Shown here in pieces: positions 5,471-13,214 of a stretch of DNA of 22,755 bases. The notes under the pieces are model-generated. The model made no database searches. It had not been told where the DNA came from and saw nothing but the letters and a program-made list of their open reading frames with translations. Numbering within the stretch: the first letter of the stretch is position 1; each line of letters opens with the position of its first letter. This DNA comes from Anaerolineales bacterium (GTDB lineage: Bacteria > Chloroflexota > Anaerolineae > Anaerolineales > Villigracilaceae): the NCBI GenBank assembly GCA_020847355.1, contig JADLCG010000075.1:1-22755 (forward strand), given 5' to 3'. The position numbers and the translations under genes are program-made.

Positions 5471-5507
5471 AAACGTAATGCGCGAAAGTGTATCACGCAT
5501 TACGTTT
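5471..5507 (-). terminator. Terminator-like hairpin between rpsI and mazG
   Basis: AAACGTAATGCG (5471-5482) and CGCATTACGTTT (5496-5507) form a perfect 12-bp stem with a 13-nt loop. On the minus strand the 3' arm ends in TTTTGCATTT, a weak U tract. It lies about 24 nt after the rpsI stop and about 20 nt before the mazG start, so it probably ends or attenuates the ribosomal transcript. It could also work as a processing or stability hairpin. Confidence 0.6.
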
Positions 5508-5530
5508 GAAGAACCTGAATACAGAGCGAA

Positions 5531-5923
5531 TTAACGCTTGGTGTAAGTAGGCGCTTTGCGGGCTTTCTTGAGGCCCGGTTTTTTGCGTTCTTTGATGCGC
5601 GCGTCTCGCGTGAGCAAGCCTTTTTTGCGAAGCGCGGGGGTGAAATCGCCGTTGAGAAGCACGAGGGCGCGCGCCAACCCGAGGCGCACAGCTTCGGTTT
5701 GACCGGTAACGCCGCCGCCGTTCACTTTTACGGTGATGTCGTATTGCTTGGCGTCTTGTCCGGTGGCAGAGAACGCGCGTAAGATGTCGTCAAGATCGCC
5801 GAGGCGGGGAAAGTAGATTGCGCCTTCCTTTTCATTGACGGTAATCTTTCCGCTTCCGCTCATCAGGCGAACGCGGGCGGTGCTTTCTTTGCGGCGACCA
5901 ATGCCTTCGTAATATTGTGTCAT
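5531..5923 (-). CDS. rpsI: 30S ribosomal protein S9
   Basis: A 130-residue S9 of normal length, starting YYEGIGRRKESTARVRL and ending in the conserved basic tail KKARKAPTYTKR, whose terminal Lys-Arg reaches the P-site tRNA in the 30S head. It lies 13 nt after rplM, the usual rplM-rpsI pair, and is the last ribosomal gene before the hairpin at 5471-5507. Confidence 0.98.
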   Translation of the reverse strand: MTQYYEGIGRRKESTARVRLMSGSGKITVNEKEGAIYFPRLGDLDDILRAFSATGQDAKQYDITVKVNGGGVTGQTEAVRLGLARALVLLNGDFTPALRKKGLLTRDARIKERKKPGLKKARKAPTYTKR

Positions 5924-5936
5924 AATACCTTACCTC

Positions 5937-6380
5937 TTATTTCAAAACTTGCGGGTTCTGGACGGCGTGCGGATGTTCAGCGCCGCCATAGATCTTTAGG
6001 CGTTTGAGTACAGCGCGGCCCATGCGGTTGTGCGGCAACATGCCCCACACGGCATCGCGCAAAGCGCGATCGGGATAGGTCTGTAATTGGTCGCGTAAAG
6101 AGATGGTCTTCAGCCCGCCCGGATAGCCGGAATGATGATTGTACATTTTGGTCGTGAGTTTAGAACTAGTCTTGGTGCCAGTTACGGTCACCTTACTGGC
6201 GTTCACAACCACGACAAAATCTCCCAACTCCACGCCGGGGGTAAAACTCGGTTTGTGTTTGCCGAGCAACACATGCGCGATGCGCGCCGCCAGGCGCCCA
6301 AGCGTTTGTCCTTCGGCATCCACTAAAACCCAATCGCGCTGTATCTCAGCGGCTTTCGGATAGTACGTCTTTTGCTGCAC
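5937..6380 (-). CDS. rplM: 50S ribosomal protein L13
   Basis: A 147-residue L13, an early-assembly protein of the large subunit. Family landmarks are WVLVDAEGQTLGRLA, the GDFVVVVNA strand, the KMYNHHSGYPGGLK loop and GMLPHNRMGR. The start codon is GTG, with GGAGAG 6 nt upstream. It lies 26 nt after truA and 13 nt before rpsI. The gap before it is too short for the autoregulatory L13 leader known in Firmicutes. Confidence 0.98.
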   Translation of the reverse strand: MQQKTYYPKAAEIQRDWVLVDAEGQTLGRLAARIAHVLLGKHKPSFTPGVELGDFVVVVNASKVTVTGTKTSSKLTTKMYNHHSGYPGGLKTISLRDQLQTYPDRALRDAVWGMLPHNRMGRAVLKRLKIYGGAEHPHAVQNPQVLK

Positions 6381-6406
6381 TTTCGTCTCTCCGTTTCTTA
6401 ATTAAT

Positions 6407-7150
6407 TCAATGTGATCCATACGTTACTTCAACAAGCGTCAAGCCATGCGCGGGAGCTAAGCCAGAAAGAAGCGTCTTTTGCCGTGATACGGCTTTTTGA
6501 ACGTCTTCCGGGGAACATCTCCCCTGCGCTACGGCTATCTGGATAAAAACCATTCTTCGCACCATGCGGAATAAAAACGCATCCGCCTGGACTTGAAACT
6601 GCCACTCGCCATCTGGCTTTTTCTTCCACTCAGCCTTTGTCACTTGGCGCACGGTCGTCCCATGAGGAGTAGTCCGCGAGCCGAAGGAGGCAAAGTCATG
6701 TGTGCCGAGGAAGATATCAGCCGTCAGTTGGAGGGCTTTTTCGTCAATGGCGGGCCAAACTCTCCAAGCTAGCTTCTCGCGCAATGGGTTGCGGATCGGG
6801 TCGCAGAAAAGTTTGTAAACATATCGCCGTGCCACTGCATCGAAGCGAGGGTGGAAATCTGCGGAAGTTTCGGTCAGGCTTTGAATCGCAAGGTCTGGCG
6901 GGAGGTCTGCGTTGAGCGCTTTCAGCAAACGCTCGGCGCTGTGCGTCCATTCAAAATCAAACGCGGCGACCTGCCCAGTGGCGTGAGCTCCGCGATCCGT
7001 CCGACCTGCCATAAGCGCGGATGTTTCGGACCAGCCCAGCTTACGCAGGGATTTCTCGAGTTCGCCTTGTACAGTGCGACTTTCTGCCTGCCGTTGACTG
7101 CCTTGAAAACCAGCGCCGTCGTAGGCAAGGATCACTTGGTAACGTGCCAT
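6407..7150 (-). CDS. truA: tRNA pseudouridine(38-40) synthase TruA
   Basis: A 247-residue TruA, which isomerises U38, U39 and U40 in the anticodon arm of many tRNAs. The catalytic Asp52 lies in AGRTDRGAHA. Other landmarks are YDGAGFQGSQRQ near the N-terminus, RRYVYKLF, FLGTHDFASF and the FLFRMVRRMV segment. Length is normal. It sits between rplQ and rplM, as in many Gram-positive-type operons. Its Shine-Dalgarno (GGAAG) lies in the 3' arm of the 7154-7178 hairpin, so its translation may be low or conditional. Confidence 0.97.
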   Translation of the reverse strand: MARYQVILAYDGAGFQGSQRQAESRTVQGELEKSLRKLGWSETSALMAGRTDRGAHATGQVAAFDFEWTHSAERLLKALNADLPPDLAIQSLTETSADFHPRFDAVARRYVYKLFCDPIRNPLREKLAWRVWPAIDEKALQLTADIFLGTHDFASFGSRTTPHGTTVRQVTKAEWKKKPDGEWQFQVQADAFLFRMVRRMVFIQIAVAQGRCSPEDVQKAVSRQKTLLSGLAPAHGLTLVEVTYGSH

Positions 7151-7153
7151 ATT

Positions 7154-7178
7154 AGCTTCCAGCTTTTAGCTGAAGGCT
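7154..7178 (-). promoter_or_regulatory. Hairpin masking the truA Shine-Dalgarno
   Basis: On the minus strand AGCCTTCAGCT and AGCTGGAAGCT pair with one mismatch and one G-U around an AAA loop. The stem spans most of the rplQ-truA gap. The 3' arm contains the GGAAG used by the truA ATG at 7150. No U tract follows, so it is not an intrinsic terminator. A translation-lowering or RNase-processing role is inferred. Confidence 0.55.
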
Positions 7179-7186
7179 AGATATTT

Positions 7187-7564
7187 CTATTCTTCAACTA
7201 ACTCAAGGACGACCATTTCAGCGGAATCGCCGAGGCGGGGTCCTAATTTCAATACGCGCGTGTAACCGCCGTTGCGGCTGGCAAAACGCGGGGCGATGTC
7301 GTCAAACAAGCGCTTGATGACTTGGTTATCGCCCAATTTGGAAACAGCCAAACGGCGGGCGTTGACTTTATCAATCTCCGTGCCGTTGGCGCTGTTTTTC
7401 GCTAAGGTGATCAATTTTTCAGCGTCTCCCCGAATGGCGGCGGCTTTGGCTTTGGTGGTTTGAATCCGCTCGTGGGTAAAGAACTGTTTGATCAGGTTGC
7501 GCCGTAACGCAATGCGCGCGCTTTTTGTGCGCCCTAGTTTGTAACCTGCTACTGAATGTCGCAT
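7187..7564 (-). CDS. rplQ: 50S ribosomal protein L17
   Basis: A 125-residue L17 with the conserved opening MRHSVAGYKLGRTKSARIALRRNL, the FFTHERIQTTKAKA segment and NGGYTRVLKLGPRLGDSAEMVVLEL. Length is typical of the bacterial short form. It starts 3 nt after the rpoA stop, the standard last pair of the alpha operon, and ends 36 nt before truA. Confidence 0.98.
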   Translation of the reverse strand: MRHSVAGYKLGRTKSARIALRRNLIKQFFTHERIQTTKAKAAAIRGDAEKLITLAKNSANGTEIDKVNARRLAVSKLGDNQVIKRLFDDIAPRFASRNGGYTRVLKLGPRLGDSAEMVVLELVEE

Positions 7565-7567
7565 TTT

Positions 7568-8536
7568 CTAACTCTCCGAAGAATTGTCTTTCATAAAGCC
7601 CTTTTCGCGCATTTTGTCGCGAAGCTCGTCCAGAGACTTCTCGCCAAAGTTGCGAATGGACATAACGGCGGTCTCGCCTTTTTCAAGCAGGTCAAGCACA
7701 TCGCCGACGGTGGTGATGCCGGTGCGTTTCAACGAGTTGAAGACGCGCACGGAAAGGTCTAAAGATTCAACTGGCGTTTCCGCCAATTCACTGCTCAGGC
7801 GGCTTCCAGAAACTTCGCGTTCCACGGCGACGGTCAACATTTCCTCGTTGATGCCAGCGACGTAGCGTAAATGGTCAATGAGGGTGCGCGCCGAAGAACT
7901 TAGGGCGCGTTCCGGCGAAATTGTGCCGTCTGTCCAGATTTCTAAAATCAACTTGTCGTAGGCTGTGCTCTGACCGACCCGCGCCGAAGCGACTTCCCAA
8001 TTCACGCGTTTGACCGGGCTGTAGATTGCGTCCACTGGCAATTCGCCGATGGGCATATGTCCCGAGCGTTCGTTTGCCGGGGAATATCCGCGGCCGCGCT
8101 CAACCATAAATTCGATGTCGAGTTTGGTTTTTGCGCCGTCCACCGTGAAGAGATACAAATCCGGGTTGACGATTTCGATTTCGGCGGGCGCAATAATATC
8201 CGCCGCCGTCACTTCGCCTTCGCCGCGCACTTCCAAGTGCATGCGAGCGCTATCCACGCCGTCCATCTTGATGCGGACTTGTTTGATTTGCAACATCGCT
8301 TGAATAACGTCTTCGCGCACGCCGGGGATGTCGCTAAATTCATGTAATACATCAGCCACGCGGACGGATGTAATCGCGGAACCCTCCAGAGATGAGAGCA
8401 AGACGCGACGCAAGGCATTGCCTAATGTCACGCCATAGCCTCGCTCCAGCGGGCTGATTGTGAATTTGCCATAATTACGAGCTTCCGCTTCACGTTCGAT
8501 TTTTGGCATAACCATGTTCGTAATGAGACCGGTCAC
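7568..8536 (-). CDS. rpoA: DNA-directed RNA polymerase subunit alpha
   Basis: A 322-residue alpha subunit, which dimerises to nucleate polymerase assembly. The N-terminal domain (to about 235) has FTISPLERGYGVTLGNALRRVLLSSLEG, the dimerisation region. The C-terminal domain (about 255-315) has the helix-hairpin-helix VFNSLKRTGITTVGDVLDLL and NFGEKSLDEL, for UP-element and activator contacts such as Crp-type proteins. The start is a GTG with GGGAG 8 nt upstream; ATGs at 8515 and 8509 have no Shine-Dalgarno. It lies 78 nt after rpsD, the largest gap inside the alpha part, which holds the hairpin at 8562-8600. Confidence 0.97.
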   Translation of the reverse strand: MTGLITNMVMPKIEREAEARNYGKFTISPLERGYGVTLGNALRRVLLSSLEGSAITSVRVADVLHEFSDIPGVREDVIQAMLQIKQVRIKMDGVDSARMHLEVRGEGEVTAADIIAPAEIEIVNPDLYLFTVDGAKTKLDIEFMVERGRGYSPANERSGHMPIGELPVDAIYSPVKRVNWEVASARVGQSTAYDKLILEIWTDGTISPERALSSSARTLIDHLRYVAGINEEMLTVAVEREVSGSRLSSELAETPVESLDLSVRVFNSLKRTGITTVGDVLDLLEKGETAVMSIRNFGEKSLDELRDKMREKGFMKDNSSES

Positions 8537-8561
8537 GGTTCACACTCCCTTTCAAAAATAC

Positions 8562-8600
8562 ATCAAGGTCAGGCTCAAATTTCGGGTCCTGACCTATGAT
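8562..8600 (-). promoter_or_regulatory. Hairpin in the rpsD-rpoA gap
   Basis: AGGTCAGG (8566-8573) and CCTGACCT (8588-8595) form a perfect 8-bp stem, extended by ATCA/TGAT across a one-base bulge. On the minus strand TTTTT follows about 7 nt beyond the stem, so partial termination before rpoA is possible. It could also be a cleavage or protein-binding site. There is no direct evidence for any of these. Confidence 0.5.
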
Positions 8601-8614
8601 GCGGGTCTGGAGAA

Positions 8615-9274
8615 TTAGCGTCTGGAATAGTATTCGACGATCAATTGTTCGTCGAGGCTTCCGTCAATTTCAGCGCGTTCGGGCATTCTGGTCACAGCGC
8701 CGCTGATCTTCTTCACGTCGCGGCTGAGCCAAGACGGCGTATTGCGCTTCTCAGCGAAATCGCCAAGTTCTTTGAAATAGGTCAATTTGCTTGAGCCTTC
8801 GCGAACTGTGACTTCGTCGCCCTGGCGCAAAATCATGGAAGGTACGTCCGAGCGACGACCGTTAACCGTGAAATGTCCGTGGCTGACTAGCAAGCGAGCC
8901 TGTGAGCGGCTGGAGGCGTAACCAAGTCTAAAGACTACGTTATCCAAGCGGGATTCGAGAATTTGAAGCAAGTTCTCGCCGGTGAGTCCGCGGCGGCTTT
9001 GAGCGGTTTCCACATAGCGGCGGAATTGACGCTCTAATACGCCATACACGCGGCGGGCTTTTTGTTTTGCGCGTAATTGGCGCGCAAAGTCTGAAGCGCG
9101 GCCCGTGCCCATGCCTTTGCCGCCGCCACGTCCAGCGGTTCGGCCATGTTGACCCGGAGCGAAGTTGCGCTTCTCAAAAGAACATTTCGGGGTAAAGCAA
9201 CGCTCCCCTTTTAGAAAAAGCTTTTCGCCTTCGCGGCGGCAAAGCTTACAAACTGAGCTTAATGTTTTTGCCAT
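8615..9274 (-). CDS. rpsD: 30S ribosomal protein S4, zinc-binding form
   Basis: A 219-residue S4, a primary 16S rRNA binder that nucleates 30S body assembly. It is the zinc-containing (C+) type, with Cys9, Cys12, Cys26 and Cys31 near the N-terminus (CKLC and CFTPKC). FAPGQHG follows, and the S4 RNA-binding domain begins at about 108 (ESRLDNVVFRLGYASSRSQARLLVSHGHFTVNG region). It ends with IVEYYSRR. S4 represses alpha-type operons in some bacteria, and the gap hairpin downstream is one place to look for that. It lies 21 nt after rpsK. Confidence 0.98.
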   Translation of the reverse strand: MAKTLSSVCKLCRREGEKLFLKGERCFTPKCSFEKRNFAPGQHGRTAGRGGGKGMGTGRASDFARQLRAKQKARRVYGVLERQFRRYVETAQSRRGLTGENLLQILESRLDNVVFRLGYASSRSQARLLVSHGHFTVNGRRSDVPSMILRQGDEVTVREGSSKLTYFKELGDFAEKRNTPSWLSRDVKKISGAVTRMPERAEIDGSLDEQLIVEYYSRR

Positions 9275-9295
9275 ATATAAACTACCTCACGCCTA

Positions 9296-9700
9296 TTACA
9301 CGCGTCGCTTCTTGGGCGGGCGACAACCATTATGCGGAACCGGAGTAATATCCGAAATTGAACGGACCTTCAACCCCATAGATTGCACGGCGCGAATTGC
9401 ATTTTCGCGGCCAGGTCCCGGTCCCTTAACAAAAAGGTCCACTTCTTGAATGCCTAATTGTTGAGCGGCTTTCACCGCTTGCTCAGCCGCGAGACGCGCG
9501 GCAAAGGGCGTGCTTTTACGAGAGCCTTTGAAACCAGCGGAGCCGGCAGAACCCCAAGCAACCGTGTTGCCTTCGGTGTCTGTAACCGTTACGATGGTAT
9601 TGTTGAAGGAAGCGAAAATATGCACCTGTCCGTTAGACAGGGTGCGCTTCCCTTTTTTCGCGCCAGCGGCGCGGCGGGTGGAACGAACACTCTGAGCCAT
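9296..9700 (-). CDS. rpsK: 30S ribosomal protein S11
   Basis: A 134-residue S11 of the 30S platform. Landmarks are HIFASFNNTIVTVTD, the GFKGSRKSTPFAA segment and the C-terminal PVPHNGCRPPKKRRV, which contacts the mRNA exit region. Length is normal. It lies between rpsM and rpsD in the usual order, with 27 nt before it. Confidence 0.98.
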   Translation of the reverse strand: MAQSVRSTRRAAGAKKGKRTLSNGQVHIFASFNNTIVTVTDTEGNTVAWGSAGSAGFKGSRKSTPFAARLAAEQAVKAAQQLGIQEVDLFVKGPGPGRENAIRAVQSMGLKVRSISDITPVPHNGCRPPKKRRV

Positions 9701-9727
9701 TTGTTTATTTATACCTTTCGGACAGGA

Positions 9728-10114
9728 TTACTTCTTAGCGCCCTTTTTGCGACCGCGTCCGGCAACTGTCTTCTTACTGCCTTTGCGAGTACGGGCGTTT
9801 GTTTTGGTTCGTTGGCCGCGCACCGGCAAATTGCGACGGTGGCGTAAGCCGCGGAAAGAGCCGATTTCGATCAAGCGCTTGATGTTCAATTGAACTTCGC
9901 GGCGCAGATCGCCCTCGACTTTATAATGTTTAGAAATGTATTCGCGAATCGCGGCAACTTCCGCTTCGCTTAAATCTTTGATCCGCGTATCCGGGTTAAC
10001 TTTGGTTTCAGCCAAAATTTCCTGCGAGCGGGTTAAACCAACGCCAAACAAATAAGTGAGGCCAACTTCAACTCGCTTATTTCGGGGGAGGTCAACGCCT
10101 TCAATTCTTGCCAT
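9728..10114 (-). CDS. rpsM: 30S ribosomal protein S13
   Basis: A 128-residue S13 of the 30S head. The family opening MARIEGVDLPRNKRVEVGL, the helix-turn GVGLTRSQEIL and the basic RHRRNLPVRGQRTKTNARTR segment are clear. The C-terminal lysine-rich tail reaches toward P-site tRNA and the subunit bridge. It starts 6 nt after rpmJ. Confidence 0.98.
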   Translation of the reverse strand: MARIEGVDLPRNKRVEVGLTYLFGVGLTRSQEILAETKVNPDTRIKDLSEAEVAAIREYISKHYKVEGDLRREVQLNIKRLIEIGSFRGLRHRRNLPVRGQRTKTNARTRKGSKKTVAGRGRKKGAKK

Positions 10115-10120
10115 AGGTCA

Positions 10121-10234
10121 TTACCCTTGTCTCTGTTTATGTTTTGGATTTTCGCAAATAATAAAAACGCGTCCTTTGCGTCGAACAATCCGACACTTGG
10201 CGCAACGCTTGCGAATGGATGGCGATACTTTCAT
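10121..10234 (-). CDS. rpmJ: 50S ribosomal protein L36
   Basis: A 37-residue L36 found by direct translation: MKVSPSIRKRCAKC at the start and IICENPKHKQRQG at the end. The zinc ligands Cys11, Cys14, Cys27 and His32 are all present, so it is the zinc (C+) type. AAGGAG lies 9 nt upstream of the ATG. It is the first gene after the internal promoter at 10279-10307 and directly precedes rpsM. The usual infA is not between map and this gene. Confidence 0.97.
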   Translation of the reverse strand: MKVSPSIRKRCAKCRIVRRKGRVFIICENPKHKQRQG

Positions 10235-10278
10235 GAAATCATTCTCCTTGCTTGATTCTCTACAAAGCGAAACACTTG

Positions 10279-10307
10279 ATTATACATGCACTTCATAAAT
10301 TCGTCTA
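10279..10307 (-). promoter_or_regulatory. Internal promoter driving rpmJ and the alpha genes
   Basis: On the minus strand TAGACG (10302-10307, four of six against TTGACA) and a perfect TATAAT (10279-10284) are separated by exactly 17 nt. The predicted start near 10272 gives a leader of about 38 nt with AAGGAG before rpmJ. It begins 5 nt before the map stop and would boost the rpsM-rpsK-rpsD-rpoA-rplQ part independently of upstream reading. Confidence 0.75.
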
Positions 10308-10311
10308 TATT

Positions 10312-11106
10312 TTATACGGTTGTCTGCTGAGGCTGTAGAACAGTCAGGATGAGGGGGTCTCCTTCGGTGACGGCGACCGTATGTTCAAAATGCGCCGTCA
10401 AAGATCCATCAGCAGAAACTACCGTCCATTTATCCGGCAGGACGCGCGTTTCGTACGTCCCAACTAAAACCATCGGTTCAAGCGCGATGGTCATGCCCGG
10501 GCGAAGCAACACGCCGCTTCCCGCCAAACCGACGTTTGGCACTTGCGGTCCTTCGTGCATCTTCTTCCCGACGCCGTGCCCCGTATATTCACGGGTGACT
10601 TGCAAGCCACGGCTTTCAACATAACTTTGTATCGCCGCCGAGACGTCGCCCGTGCGCTTGCCGCTCCGCATTTGTTCAATGCCCGCGTACAACGCGCCTT
10701 CGGTGACTTCCAGCAAATGCGCCGCTGTGGATGAAATCTCACCCACCCCGGCGGTAAACGCCGAATCGGCGACATACCCTTCATGGATCGTTCCGCAATC
10801 AATGGAGACAATATCTCCATTTTTCAGTTTACGTTTCGGATGAGGGATGCCGTGCACCATCTCATCGTTGATCGAAACTGTGATCGAGGCTGGATATGGC
10901 GGTTGACCATAGCCTTTGAAGGGCGATACACACCCGAATGACTTCAGCGTTTCCTCAGCAGCCGCGTTGAGGTCTGCAGTCGTCACTCCTGGTTGTAAAA
11001 GTTCTCTTACTCGCGCCAGCGTACTTGCGTTGATGTGTCCCGCTTCGCGCATAATTTTAATCTGTGCGGGCGTTTTCACATTAATCTGGCGATCCAAACT
11101 CATCAT
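10312..11106 (-). CDS. map: Methionine aminopeptidase, type I
   Basis: A 264-residue enzyme that removes the initiator Met from nascent proteins. The five metal ligands are Asp103, Asp114, His177, Glu210 and Glu241, and the substrate-site His85 lies in VHGIP. The metal motif reads SIDCGTIHEGYVADSAFT. Length and the lack of an N-terminal zinc extension fit the bacterial type Ia. Two tandem ATGs (11106, 11103) follow AGG; either could be used. It lies 37 nt after adk, the normal secY-adk-map order. Confidence 0.97.
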   Translation of the reverse strand: MMSLDRQINVKTPAQIKIMREAGHINASTLARVRELLQPGVTTADLNAAAEETLKSFGCVSPFKGYGQPPYPASITVSINDEMVHGIPHPKRKLKNGDIVSIDCGTIHEGYVADSAFTAGVGEISSTAAHLLEVTEGALYAGIEQMRSGKRTGDVSAAIQSYVESRGLQVTREYTGHGVGKKMHEGPQVPNVGLAGSGVLLRPGMTIALEPMVLVGTYETRVLPDKWTVVSADGSLTAHFEHTVAVTEGDPLILTVLQPQQTTV

Positions 11107-11143
11107 TACCTACTTTTTGAGCAGAAATTTTCTGCGTGATCCA

Positions 11144-11797
11144 CTATTTTTTATTGACCGCGTTGAGTAAAGTTTCAGTAATTTTCTCAACGGTTTGCAT
11201 TCCGTCTATCTCAACCAATTTACCAGCCCGGCGATAATATTCCACGAGCGGCATGGTCTGTTCAAAGTAGACGCGAATTCGATTTCTAACTGTCTCGGCT
11301 TTATCATCTTCGCGCTGGTATAGCTCCGAGCCGTCTAAATCGCAGACGCCAGCCTGCTTAGGCGGGTTGAACTTTTGATGATAAATATGCCCTTGCGCGC
11401 GGCATGTCCAACGTCCGCTGGTTCTTTCTACTAAAGTTTCTTCAGAAGCGGTGATATACGGAACAAGATTAACCTGACCGTTGAAATCAGCCAGCATCGC
11501 TTCAAGCGCATCCGCTTGGGCTGGGGTGCGGGGAAATCCGTCGAGAATCGCGCCAGCTTCACAGTCCGGACGAGTGAGGCGGTCTTTGATCATCTTGATT
11601 GTCACATCATCCGGCACAAGTTCGCCTTTATCCATATAGGCTTGAGCGAGTTTGCCAAGTTCAGTTTGATTCTTAAAGTTCTCTCGAAAGAGGTCTCCCG
11701 AAGAGACGTGCGCCAGCTTTGTTTTCTCAGCCAAGATTTTAGCTTGCGTGCCTTTGCCAGCTCCGGGTGGACCAAGCAAGACGATGAAGGTCGCCAT
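11144..11797 (-). CDS. adk: Adenylate kinase
   Basis: A 217-residue long-form adenylate kinase (ATP + AMP to 2 ADP). The P-loop GPPGAGKGT is at 9-17, and the AMP-site region VSSGDLFREN is followed by DGFPR at 86-90. The LID domain (about 126-163) has Cys132 and Cys152-x2-Asp155, but the second ligand position of the usual C-x2-C is Gln135, so the structural zinc site looks incomplete. The catalytic arginines near QREDD and RNRIRVY are present. Its AGGAG overlaps the secY stop codon, indicating tight coupling. Confidence 0.97.
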   Translation of the reverse strand: MATFIVLLGPPGAGKGTQAKILAEKTKLAHVSSGDLFRENFKNQTELGKLAQAYMDKGELVPDDVTIKMIKDRLTRPDCEAGAILDGFPRTPAQADALEAMLADFNGQVNLVPYITASEETLVERTSGRWTCRAQGHIYHQKFNPPKQAGVCDLDGSELYQREDDKAETVRNRIRVYFEQTMPLVEYYRRAGKLVEIDGMQTVEKITETLLNAVNKK

Positions 11798-11811
11798 TGA
11801 GTTTTTAGCTC

Positions 11812-13194
11812 CTAACGAACAAGCAAGGATTCTTGATAACCGTGCAGTTTCAACTCTGCATCAATGTTCATAAAGGCATCGCGCACTACGCCGACCACGA
11901 TCAGCAAGCCGGAGGATGAAACCAAGAATAAGCCAGCCTGCGATGTAGTTTGCATATTGAACATGCCCAGCAACAGATTGAGGAGGAAGGGCATCGCCGC
12001 AACCACGCCGAGGAATAAAGCTCCCGGCAGGGTAATGCGTCTCTGCACCGTGCTGAGATACTTTTGAGTGGGCGCGCCAGTATGCACGCCGGGGATAGAA
12101 GCGCCTGATTTCTTGAGGTTATCGCCATAGTTTTGTTGATCGAACAAAACCGAGGTGTAGAAGAACGTAAAGATCACCACCATCAAGAAATACAGCGACC
12201 AGTAGCCCCAGTTATTTGAGCCAGTTCCGCCGAAGAAGTTGGTCATCGTCACGGCTAGGTTCCTCAAGCCTTCGCTATCTGGAAACCATTGCGTCAGAAA
12301 ACCAGCCACAACTGCGGGAAATTGTAAAATGGCGCTGGCGAAAATCAACGGGATCATGCCGGAGAGATTGACCATCAAAGGCAAAGTGCCTTTAACCGGC
12401 ATAGACATACGATTGCCAATGCGTCGTCCGGGGTACATGACCGGCACATTTCTACGCCCTTGTTGCACATAGACGATTGCAATTACGGTCAGGATGATTA
12501 TGATAATTGTAAAGATGATCATAAACAGGGCGGTTTCGCGATCCGAAAACAGGGATAAAAGGTTTTGCGGCAATTGCGCCACGATACCGGCAAAAATCAC
12601 CAGCGATAAACCTTGTCCGCGAATGCCATATTCGGAGATCAACTCACCCAGCCAGATGGCAAAGATCGTTCCGGCGGTCATGGCGATTAAAACGGTCGTA
12701 GATTTTAGCCAGAGTTCTGGCGTAAACCCAAAATTGAGCACCGGCTTTTGCAAAGCTTGGATCGAGAGGTTATTGAATAAACCAATCTGACCGATAGCCG
12801 AGAGCATCGCCATTGGCACGGAAAGATAGTAAGTCCATTTTTCCTGCCAGCGGCGCGCTTCGCGTGGGTCTTCTTCCATCTTGCGTTGAAGCGAAGGGAT
12901 GATTGGGATGAGCAATTGCAAAATAATTTGGGCGGTAATATAAGGATACACGCCCATGGAAAGCAATGAGAAGTTGGAAACTGTGCCGCCCGAGAGCAGG
13001 TTCAGGAAGTCCAAGAAAGTGCCGTTTCCGCCAGTGGACTGCCGGAAAGCGCGCAGAACTTCCTGATCAACGCCAGGCGCCGGAACATTCGCGGCAATGC
13101 GGTAAATTGCCAAGATTAAGAAAGTCATCACCAACTTGCGGCGAATATCTTCTGATTTCCAAACACGCGCAAAAGTGGAAAAGAAATTCTTCAT
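11812..13194 (-). CDS. secY: Protein translocase subunit SecY
   Basis: A 460-residue polytopic membrane protein forming the Sec protein-conducting channel. It shows about ten hydrophobic segments, starting with VMTFLILAIYRIAANVPAPGVD, and the conserved GVYPYITAQIILQLL and GIRGQGLSLVIFAGIVAQLP segments. The cytoplasmic loop QQGRRNVPVMYPGRRIGNR binds the ribosome and SecA. The C-terminus HGYQESLLVR is normal. AGGA lies 7 nt before the ATG. It sits between rplO and adk as in most spc operons. Confidence 0.98.
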   Translation of the reverse strand: MKNFFSTFARVWKSEDIRRKLVMTFLILAIYRIAANVPAPGVDQEVLRAFRQSTGGNGTFLDFLNLLSGGTVSNFSLLSMGVYPYITAQIILQLLIPIIPSLQRKMEEDPREARRWQEKWTYYLSVPMAMLSAIGQIGLFNNLSIQALQKPVLNFGFTPELWLKSTTVLIAMTAGTIFAIWLGELISEYGIRGQGLSLVIFAGIVAQLPQNLLSLFSDRETALFMIIFTIIIIILTVIAIVYVQQGRRNVPVMYPGRRIGNRMSMPVKGTLPLMVNLSGMIPLIFASAILQFPAVVAGFLTQWFPDSEGLRNLAVTMTNFFGGTGSNNWGYWSLYFLMVVIFTFFYTSVLFDQQNYGDNLKKSGASIPGVHTGAPTQKYLSTVQRRITLPGALFLGVVAAMPFLLNLLLGMFNMQTTSQAGLFLVSSSGLLIVVGVVRDAFMNIDAELKLHGYQESLLVR

Positions 13195-13214
13195 GAATTT
13201 TTCCTCACCGCAGA

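Noticed and set aside
11121..11135. GCAGAAATTTTCTGC palindrome between adk and map
   Set aside because: AT-rich with only about four strong pairs as RNA and no U tract; too weak to call a terminator or operator.
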